From: Lwoffella lincolnii
Lineage (GTDB): Bacteria; Pseudomonadota; Gammaproteobacteria; Pseudomonadales; Moraxellaceae
DNA length: 64,000 nt
Reading direction: 5' to 3'
NCBI RefSeq assembly: GCF_002014765.1
Contig: NZ_MUYT01000004.1
Location: 124,001-188,000, forward strand
In this document: positions 58,311 through 64,000 of the stretch, piece by piece
Layout: every line of letters starts with the position of its first letter
Position numbering within the stretch: the stretch's first letter is position 1
The notes under the pieces: generated by a model
Seen by the model: the letters and a program-made list of their open reading frames with translations, nothing else
Databases searched by the model: none
Told to the model about the DNA's origin: nothing
Translations under genes and position numbers: made by a program

Positions 58311-58631
58311 ATGATACAACTGACCGAACGCGCAGGTGAATACGTCCGTAACTTTTTAGCCAATCGTGGGCATGGCGAAGGCATACGTGTGGGTGTGCGA
58401 ACGGCTGGTTGTTCGGGGCTTGCGTATGTGCTTGAGTTTGTTGATGAGCCTGACAACAATGATGAACGCTTTGAAAGTCAAGGCGTGAATCTTTTTGTTG
58501 ATCCAAAAAGCATGGTTTATCTAAATGGCTTGCAAATGGATTATGTCAAAGAAGGTTTGAACGAAGGGTTTAAATTCACCAACCCCAACCAAAAAGGCGA
58601 ATGTGGCTGTGGTGAATCGTTTACAGTTTAA
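58311..58631 (+). CDS. iscA: A-type Fe-S carrier IscA
   Basis: Carries iron or [4Fe-4S]/[2Fe-2S] clusters to target proteins. The 106-residue protein keeps the three A-type cysteines: C34 (GCSGLAYVLEF) and C98/C100 (ECGCGESF). The start MIQLTERAGEYVRNFL fits the family. The gene follows the iscU-iscA tandem repeats and lies 12 bases before hscB. Confidence 0.97.
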   Translation: MIQLTERAGEYVRNFLANRGHGEGIRVGVRTAGCSGLAYVLEFVDEPDNNDERFESQGVNLFVDPKSMVYLNGLQMDYVKEGLNEGFKFTNPNQKGECGCGESFTV

Positions 58632-58643
58632 TCGGATTTATTA

Positions 58644-59165
58644 ATGAATTATTTTAGCTTATTTAAACTACCAACTGCTTTTGAGATTGATTTATCCGTA
58701 TTGGACAGCCAACTGCGTGCCTTGCAAACTCAATATCACCCAGATGTTATTGACAGTAAAACCAACAACAGACAAAGTGAACAAATGTCTGCGGTGATTA
58801 ACCAAGGCTACCAAACCCTACGATACCCAGATAGCCGTGCCAGCCATTTGTTGGCCTTGGTTGGGCAAGACGCACACATTCAAGATTCCATTTATGATTT
58901 GGATTTTTTAGATTTGGCGATGGATTTTCGTATTAGGCTTGATGATGCAGATGCCCAACAATTACCTTCATTACAAAAGCAAATGCAAGATTGGTTGGCA
59001 CAATTATCAAATGATTTTACCCAAGCTTACCATCAGCAGGATTGGCAGTCGGCAATCGATGCCACGCAAAAACTTCAGTTTTTGGTAAAAATTGATAAAG
59101 ACATCAGCAAAAAGATGGATAAGTCATCGCAAATAGACACATTAGATGATGATTTATACGTTTAG
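58644..59165 (+). CDS. hscB: Co-chaperone HscB (Hsc20)
   Basis: A J-domain protein that delivers IscU to HscA. The 173-residue protein begins MNYFSLFKLPTAFEID. The J-domain HPD tripeptide is present (QYHPDVID, near residue 33), and the C-terminal three-helix region binds IscU (for example DLDFLDLAMDFRIRLDDAD). Length and position after iscA are standard. The final stretch (SQIDTLDDDLYV) is acidic. It is separated from hscA by a repeat-containing gap. Confidence 0.94.
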   Translation: MNYFSLFKLPTAFEIDLSVLDSQLRALQTQYHPDVIDSKTNNRQSEQMSAVINQGYQTLRYPDSRASHLLALVGQDAHIQDSIYDLDFLDLAMDFRIRLDDADAQQLPSLQKQMQDWLAQLSNDFTQAYHQQDWQSAIDATQKLQFLVKIDKDISKKMDKSSQIDTLDDDLYV

Positions 59166-59251
59166 ACTCTGGTTTGGGCTGTGCCTATTATCCCGTTTTC
59201 TTTATAATATGTGTTATTTTTAATCACTATTTGGTGGTTTTTAATCAACGT

Positions 59252-59295
59252 AGTGGTTAATAAGTGGTTAATAAGTGGTTAATAAGTGGTTAATA
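59252..59295 (+). repeat. 11-bp tandem repeat upstream of hscA
   Basis: Four perfect copies of AGTGGTTAATA, with a fifth related copy (GTGGTTAATAA) just after at 59303-59313, ending three bases from the hscA ATG. It covers the position of the ribosome-binding site, and no purine-rich Shine-Dalgarno sequence is visible there. Confidence 0.92.
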
Positions 59296-59316
59296 AACGT
59301 TCGTGGTTAATAAACT

Positions 59317-61257
59317 ATGTCATTATTGCAAATTGCTGAACCCCATCACAGTGCCAAACCTCACGCCCACCGTTTTGCCTTGGGCATTGATTTAGGGACA
59401 ACCCACTCATTGGTGGCAGTTACTCGCTCAGGTGAGCCCCAAGTTATTGGTGATAAAGTCAGCCAATGCCAATCAGGTGATGGCAAATCTGTGCAAGACA
59501 GTGTGGATTGCCAAAAACTATTACCATCGGTGGTGTATTTTGGTAAAGACACCACTTTGGTTGGCAATCCTGCTGAAACCATGGCAGAACAATATCCACA
59601 GCATACCATTCGCTCCATCAAGCGTTTTATGGGTCGCACTCAGTCAGACATTCGCTTTAACCACCCTTATCAGCTGGTTGGTGATGACGGTTTTATGCCA
59701 AGCATCGCAACCCCACAAGGCAACAAAAATCCTGTTGAAATTTCTGCCATGATTCTTGAGCAGTTATATCAGCGAGCCAAACAAGCCCTACCTGATGACA
59801 GCATTGTTGGGGCGGTGATTACCGTTCCTGCTTATTTTGATGAAGCCCAACGCCAAGCCACCAAAGACACCGCTCAACTGATTGGTCTTGATGTCTTGCG
59901 ATTGCTTAATGAACCTACCGCCGCCGCCATGGCTTATGGTTTAGACCAAAATCAGCAACAAGCGTATCATCTGATTTATGATTTGGGTGGTGGCACGTTT
60001 GATGTATCATTGCTTAAGCTCAATCAAGGCATCTATGAGGTGGTGGCAACAGGGGGTAACAGTGCGTTGGGTGGTGATGACATAGACAGACTTTTGGCAA
60101 ATTGGTTAATAAAACAAGCTGGATTTGAGCCAAAACAGATAGACAATCTACAAAAACAACGGCTTAACATATTGGCAAAAACATATAAAGAGCAGCTTAG
60201 CCAACAACTCCAACAACAAGCATCTCACCAAGCCCAAATTGATGTTTTTGTTACCTTAAATGACACACATTGGCAAGGCACATTGAATGCAGAACAGCTG
60301 GCACAAATCATATTGCCCGTTACCAATCGCACGCTACAAGTGTGTGAGCAAGTATTAAGAGATGCCAAACTGGATAAATCCGCCATTGATGATGTGGTGC
60401 TGGTGGGTGGTTCAACCCGACTGCCCATCATTGGACAGTTGGTTGCGGATTATTTTGCCAAAACGCCCTTATCTCGCATCAATCCTGATGAAGTGGTCGC
60501 GTTGGGGGCTGCCAGATATGCCAACCAACTCATCAATCAACAATCAGATAAACAAGTACTGTTATTGGACGTAACACCTTTATCTTTGGGGCTTGAAACC
60601 ATGGGTGGATTGGTGGAAGTCATCATTCCACGCAACACCCCCATTCCAGTGAGTCGAAAGCAGGTTTTCACCACGTATCAAGACAATCAAAACGCCATGA
60701 TTATTCATGTGGTGCAAGGTGAACGTGATACGGTGGCGGACAATCGTTCGTTAGGGCAATTTAAACTTACTGGCATTCCTGCCATGAAAGCAGGATTGGC
60801 TCGCATCGAAGTGAGTTTTACCATTGATGCCAATGGGCAACTGACCGTAACCGCCCAAGAGCTGACCACAGGCAAACAAAGCAACATTCAGGTTAAGCCA
60901 TCTTATGGACTGTCTGACGCTGACCAAGAAAAGCTACTACAAGCAGGGTTTGATAATGCTCAGTCAGATAAAGACCAACGTAGCCTGATTGAAAGTCAAG
61001 TAGAAGCCAAACGGGAGCTGTTGGCGATTGAGTCGGCGTTGGTTGAATTTGGCCATTTATTGGACAGCACGCAAACACAAGCACTAAAAACCGCCATGCA
61101 ACACGTTGAAAATGCCATTAGTATGGGTAATAAAAACCATCTGCACACCGCTGTTAGCAACCTAAAAGGCATCAGCGATGACTTTGCCAGTGTGATTATG
61201 AACCAAGCGGTTCGCCAAAGCATGACAGGCACAACACCCAGTCAATGGCAATCATAG
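59317..61257 (+). CDS. hscA: Fe-S assembly chaperone HscA (Hsp70 family)
   Basis: A specialised Hsp70 that helps release clusters from IscU. The 646-residue protein has the ATPase domain with GIDLGTTHSLVAV, NEPTAAAMAYG, LIYDLGGGTFDVSLL and VLVGGSTRLPIIG. The substrate-binding domain contains the HscA-type LLLDVTPLSLGLETMGG. The C-terminal helical lid follows. An insert near residues 50-66 (KVSQCQSGDGKSVQDSVDCQ) is absent from typical HscA (about 616). The start follows a tandem repeat and lacks a clear ribosome-binding site. Confidence 0.96.
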   Translation: MSLLQIAEPHHSAKPHAHRFALGIDLGTTHSLVAVTRSGEPQVIGDKVSQCQSGDGKSVQDSVDCQKLLPSVVYFGKDTTLVGNPAETMAEQYPQHTIRSIKRFMGRTQSDIRFNHPYQLVGDDGFMPSIATPQGNKNPVEISAMILEQLYQRAKQALPDDSIVGAVITVPAYFDEAQRQATKDTAQLIGLDVLRLLNEPTAAAMAYGLDQNQQQAYHLIYDLGGGTFDVSLLKLNQGIYEVVATGGNSALGGDDIDRLLANWLIKQAGFEPKQIDNLQKQRLNILAKTYKEQLSQQLQQQASHQAQIDVFVTLNDTHWQGTLNAEQLAQIILPVTNRTLQVCEQVLRDAKLDKSAIDDVVLVGGSTRLPIIGQLVADYFAKTPLSRINPDEVVALGAARYANQLINQQSDKQVLLLDVTPLSLGLETMGGLVEVIIPRNTPIPVSRKQVFTTYQDNQNAMIIHVVQGERDTVADNRSLGQFKLTGIPAMKAGLARIEVSFTIDANGQLTVTAQELTTGKQSNIQVKPSYGLSDADQEKLLQAGFDNAQSDKDQRSLIESQVEAKRELLAIESALVEFGHLLDSTQTQALKTAMQHVENAISMGNKNHLHTAVSNLKGISDDFASVIMNQAVRQSMTGTTPSQWQS

Positions 61258-61266
61258 ATGACATAT

Positions 61267-61305
61267 TGACTTGATGTCATGTCATATTGACATCACATCA
61301 AGTCA
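61267..61305. other. Hairpin between hscA and fdx
   Basis: An 11-bp perfect inverted repeat (TGACTTGATGT and ACATCAAGTCA) around 17 bases that contain a smaller inner stem (GTCA...TGAC). No T tract follows. It may process or stabilise the isc transcript between hscA and fdx. Confidence 0.55.
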
Positions 61306-61356
61306 TTGTTTGAATAAAAACACGCTTTAACAAAGCAAACCCAAATTGGAGTCATC

Positions 61357-61695
61357 ATGCCCAAAGTTACCATATTGCCCCATCACGAAATCTGCCCAGA
61401 TGGTGCGGAGATTGAACTTAATGAAGGCGATAATTTATGTCAAGGCTTGCTTGAACATAACATAAAAATAGAACACGCTTGCGACATGTCAAAGGCTTGC
61501 ACCACTTGCCATGTGGTTGTGCGAAAGGGATTTAACAGTCTTGATGACATGGACGACATTGAAGCCGACCTGCTAGACCGTGCTTGGGGGCTTGAGCCTG
61601 ATTCCCGTTTATCATGTCAAGTCATCTTAGACGACACGGATTTACAAATCGAAATTCCCAAATACACCATTAATCACGCATCAGAGAATCATTAA
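61357..61695 (+). CDS. fdx: [2Fe-2S] ferredoxin, isc type
   Basis: Supplies electrons for Fe-S cluster assembly on IscU. The 112-residue protein has the four ligands C42, C48, C51 (ACDMSKACTTCHVVV) and C87 (SRLSCQVIL). The acidic region SLDDMDDIEADLLDRAWGL between them is a hallmark of the isc ferredoxin. It is the last gene of the operon, 99 bases after hscA. No iscX follows. It converges on the adenylate cyclase gene. Confidence 0.97.
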   Translation: MPKVTILPHHEICPDGAEIELNEGDNLCQGLLEHNIKIEHACDMSKACTTCHVVVRKGFNSLDDMDDIEADLLDRAWGLEPDSRLSCQVILDDTDLQIEIPKYTINHASENH

Positions 61696-61726
61696 TATGC
61701 GTAATATGCGTCCTACCCCGCTTGCC

Positions 61727-63073
61727 TTATTCTATATGACATAAGTGTTCTGAGCATGCCCCCCCCCCCTCAGATTTCTGGATTTCTTGAGGGTTTGCCA
61801 TCACTCGATAGCAGGGTAATGTGTCCTGAAATCCTGCAATTTTTAGACTGCCTGCTTTTTGGCAATGAAATTTATGCTTGACCAAGTCATAAGTTGATTG
61901 ACTGATTAAAATTTCTTTGGGTTGAGCAGCCGCTTCCAGACGAGCGGCAAAGTTAACCTCTCGCCCTATCACGGTAAAGCTCATGCGGTCTTTACTGCCA
62001 TAATTACCCACATGACAGCAACCTGTGTTGATGCCAATGCGGATATGAACATCATCAATCCCCATCATCTGCCACTGATTGCTAAGTAGGTGCATTTGTT
62101 GTTGCATGTCTAACGCCATTGCCACACACGCCACAGCATCACCACGGACATCATTGGACTTAGGATAACCAAAAAAACACACCATGCCATCACCGATGAA
62201 TTTATCCAATAACGCCCCATGCTGGATATTGATGCGTGTCATGGCTGCCATATAGGTGTTTAAAACATTTGCCAAATGCTCAGCACTTAAGCTTTCAGAC
62301 AATTGGGTAAAGCCAACAATGTCAGCAAACATTAAGGTCAATTCGGTGCGTTTGTTATAAATGATGGGGGTATGATGCTCACGAATAATCGATGAGTGTA
62401 ACTGACAAGGCACATAGCGGGTTAAACTGTTGATGACCAAGCCAAGCTCTTTGATGCGTTCGTTAAGTACGGTGTTGTTATCAGTGGTATGATTGATGCC
62501 CATCTTACTTGATTGCTTATCTAATCGATTGGCATCATGGAGTAAATAATACCCATCTGCCACCATGCCCATTAACCCAAGTGCCAACAGCGCCGCTTGC
62601 ATCACATCAGGCAACATCGGAAAATACACATCATAAACAGGATTATGCACCTGTGTGAATAACGCATAAGCCGTCAATAATGGCAATAAGGCAACCAGCA
62701 ATTTGACCAAGCGAGTTGACGGTTGAATTTTTATCAAACGTATCAGCATCATGGCAACATAAAGCAGATTCACCAACGAATACAACCCCGTTGATAATAT
62801 TAAAGACCCCAAAGTAAACAAGCTAAGCACATCTAAACCATCATTGATTAACGGCTGATGCTGGTTGGCTCTGTTTGAAGACCAGCCCATCATACCTACT
62901 GCTGCCATCAAGGCGACAAACAGCCATGTTAACAGATGAATGTTATCGGCATGATGATATGACATGTCCAGCTGACCCCAAAGCACCAACAACAATGCTG
63001 ATACCAATATCGGTATGAACTCGACATGCGGATAAGTACAAGAGCGTTCAGTGGGCATTTTTGTCAGCGACAC
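61727..63073 (-). CDS. Membrane-bound class III adenylate/guanylate cyclase
   Basis: Probably makes cAMP. The 448-residue protein has an N-terminal membrane part with about five helices (residues 17-180) and a catalytic domain from about 230. Its class III features are LTLMFADIVGFTQLSE (two metal-binding Asp, at FADIVGF), DKFIGDGMVCFFG (second Asp), HIRIGINTGCCHVGNYGS and DRMSFTVIGREVNFAARLEAAA, which supplies the transition-state Asn/Arg. The 12-15 residues after LPCYRVMANPQEIQ are encoded across a G11 run (61759-61769 on plus, as C11) and look unrelated to the family, so the tail may vary in frame. Substrate preference is not certain. Confidence 0.88.
   Translation of the reverse strand: MSLTKMPTERSCTYPHVEFIPILVSALLLVLWGQLDMSYHHADNIHLLTWLFVALMAAVGMMGWSSNRANQHQPLINDGLDVLSLFTLGSLILSTGLYSLVNLLYVAMMLIRLIKIQPSTRLVKLLVALLPLLTAYALFTQVHNPVYDVYFPMLPDVMQAALLALGLMGMVADGYYLLHDANRLDKQSSKMGINHTTDNNTVLNERIKELGLVINSLTRYVPCQLHSSIIREHHTPIIYNKRTELTLMFADIVGFTQLSESLSAEHLANVLNTYMAAMTRINIQHGALLDKFIGDGMVCFFGYPKSNDVRGDAVACVAMALDMQQQMHLLSNQWQMMGIDDVHIRIGINTGCCHVGNYGSKDRMSFTVIGREVNFAARLEAAAQPKEILISQSTYDLVKHKFHCQKAGSLKIAGFQDTLPCYRVMANPQEIQKSEGGGACSEHLCHIE
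61759..61769 (-). repeat. G11 homopolymer in the 3' end of the cyclase gene
   Basis: Eleven consecutive C on plus (G on the coding strand) encode the run of glycines in SEGGGACSE. Runs of this length are prone to slipped-strand change. Loss or gain of one base swaps the final 10-15 residues and moves the stop codon. Confidence 0.9.
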
Positions 63074-63155
63074 CTAATCTAACTAAACATTTCTAACTAA
63101 ACATTGCCACCATATGATATGGATGATATGGGGTGATTGGTATGCCATCAACGTT

Positions 63156-63593
63156 TTACACGTCAAAACGCCATTGAAATGGCATTTCATGATGACCCCT
63201 AAGTGCCATCATCAATGCCTGCTGCATGTTGGCAAGCACCGCATTGCTGTAAGGAATGGCAGGTGTTCCCCAAACAGGATTTGGCCATTTGCTGTCGTTT
63301 TGGTATCGCACGATATGATGAAAATGTAATTGTGGCACTTGGTTGCCAAGGGCAGCCACGTTCATTTTGTCCGCCCCAAATGTCTTAGCAAGTTGGCTAG
63401 ATAACCAACTGGATTCACGTAAAAACTGCACTTGGTCATTTGGGCTGAGTTCATAGATTTCTTTCACTCCTGCTATCCTTGGCACAAGTATTAGCCAAGG
63501 AAATTGACAGTCATTCATCAGACGACAAGTGGATAAGGGAAATTCCCCAACATAGAAAGTGTCTTTGGCAAGTGTGGCATGTAATTGAAACAT
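63156..63593 (-). CDS. HIT-family protein
   Basis: A small nucleotide-binding hydrolase-like protein. From the ATG at 63593 it has 145 residues: MFQLHATLAKDTFYVGEFPLS, then MNDCQFPWLILVPR and the histidine motif PQLHFHHIVRYQNDSKWPNPVW. The motif is H-x-H-H-I-V rather than the classical H-x-H-x-H, as in a proteobacterial subgroup of HIT proteins whose substrate is unknown to me. An in-frame ATG 42 bases upstream is less likely. It lies between the cyclase and pepN on the same strand. Confidence 0.87.
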   Translation of the reverse strand: MFQLHATLAKDTFYVGEFPLSTCRLMNDCQFPWLILVPRIAGVKEIYELSPNDQVQFLRESSWLSSQLAKTFGADKMNVAALGNQVPQLHFHHIVRYQNDSKWPNPVWGTPAIPYSNAVLANMQQALMMALRGHHEMPFQWRFDV

Positions 63594-63774
63594 ATTGCAA
63601 TTTTTCTCAAGTATCAGATTTTTATTAAACATCAAATAAAGACAGCCGTTATTTTAACAGCTATCTGCTTAAGTTCCTAATCTTAAGTTTCTGGTCTTAA
63701 GTTTCTGGTCAGTAAGTCATGATGAAGATGACTTTAGCATGGTCATTATGTTTTGGTCATTTTAGTCATTTTAG

Positions 63775-63999
63775 TCATTCAACCGATAAAATCGCATCTA
63801 AGCTTTCACTGACATTTTTAGAGTGAATGTTGGTTTTTAGCTCAAGTAGGCGTGCTTTGACATTGACTTGTTTCGAGTTTATCAATGTGTGCCAGTGAGA
63901 GACACTTTGTAGCAGTCTTGAAGCCAAAACTGGGTTGATGTCATCAAGCTTACCAATGGCTTGACAATACAGCTCAATACCATCGGTTGACCAAAATGC
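63775..63999 (-). CDS. pepN: C-terminal end of aminopeptidase N (start outside window)
   Basis: The minus strand gives 74 codons entering from the right edge and ending in a TGA at 63775. The sequence (IGKLDDINPVLASRLLQSVS, then KARLLELKTNIHSKNVSESLDAIL) matches the last helices of M1-family aminopeptidase N, where a conserved D/N-x-x-N-P-x-x-A-S-R-L segment occurs. No catalytic part lies within the window. PepN is inferred from this C-terminal pattern only. Confidence 0.72.
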   Translation of the reverse strand, partial: AFWSTDGIELYCQAIGKLDDINPVLASRLLQSVSHWHTLINSKQVNVKARLLELKTNIHSKNVSESLDAILSVE

Positions 64000-64000
64000 C

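Noticed and set aside
61751..61780. The C11 tract as part of a terminator for fdx
   Set aside because: There is no inverted repeat around it and no T tract; it is better explained as coding sequence of the convergent cyclase gene.
1..64000. CRISPR array, prophage, toxin-antitoxin pair or known defence island
   Set aside because: No spaced direct repeats of CRISPR type, phage structural genes, or toxin-antitoxin pairs were recognised. TnpB is the only nuclease of mobile origin seen.

Overview
The window reads as chromosomal DNA of a gammaproteobacterium of the family Moraxellaceae, most likely Moraxella or a close relative. The DNA is AT-rich, the gene content is typical of that family (exbB-exbD-msbA, a tusDCBE relay, hmu-type haem uptake, a complete isc operon), and many proteins carry low-complexity Asn/Gln/Thr/His-rich linkers. 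No prophage, CRISPR array or rRNA was seen. Most of the window is housekeeping or metabolic, with a few small mobile remnants.

Layout. 1-3.1 kb (minus): msbA (end outside the window), exbD, exbB. 3.3-6.2 kb (minus): parB, parA, rsmG. 6.4-10.5 kb (minus): ilvE, glnE. 10.6-12.4 kb (plus): the tusD-tusC-tusB-tusE sulfur relay for tRNA 2-thiolation. 12.5-15.8 kb (minus): apaH, rsmA/ksgA, dnaB. 16.1-18.6 kb (plus): one ORF that joins PdxA (vitamin B6 synthesis) to alanine racemase (a PLP enzyme). 18.6-19.1 kb: a decayed DUF2254 gene. 19.1-26.9 kb: a haem-uptake region, with a two-lobed HmuY-like lipoprotein and a TonB receptor on minus, and hmuS-T-U-V on plus. They diverge from a 68-bp palindromic promoter that contains a near-consensus Fur box. 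26.9-33.4 kb: rpiA, then a ketone-body/short-chain-acid cluster (bdhA, scoB, scoA, atoE, and a divergent GntP-type permease). 33.5-36 kb: metG, tRNA-Cys(GCA), tRNA-Leu(UAA) and a strong terminator. 36.3-42.7 kb: apt, sdaA, roxA and ccoI. 42.7-48.1 kb: PBP1b, prmA, a DUF3426 membrane protein and fis. 48.2-50.2 kb: a structured-RNA region that looks like an IS200/IS605-derived remnant, placed directly before purH. 50.3-54.1 kb: ppiD, hup and an SCP2-like coiled-coil membrane protein. 54.1-55.6 kb: an IS607-type element with an intact TnpB and a gutted TnpA. 55.7-61.7 kb: iscR-S-U-A-hscB-hscA-fdx, preceded by a palindromic IscR-type operator on the promoter. 61.7-64 kb (minus): a membrane adenylate cyclase with a G11 tract at its 3' end, a HIT protein, and the end of pepN.

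Systems. The haem region forms a coherent Fur-controlled pathway: surface lipoprotein and TonB receptor, periplasmic binding protein, ABC permease and ATPase, and cytoplasmic haem-handling protein. The ExbB/ExbD pair near the start could energise it. The isc operon is complete and in canonical order. The ketone-body cluster should convert imported 3-hydroxybutyrate through acetoacetate to acetoacetyl-CoA.

The observations most worth following are the PdxA-Alr fusion, the structured RNA before purH, the duplicated HmuY fold, the long palindrome at the haem promoter, the minimal IS607/TnpB element, and the homopolymeric G tract in the cyclase. All functional calls rest on reading motifs by eye; no database search was run.
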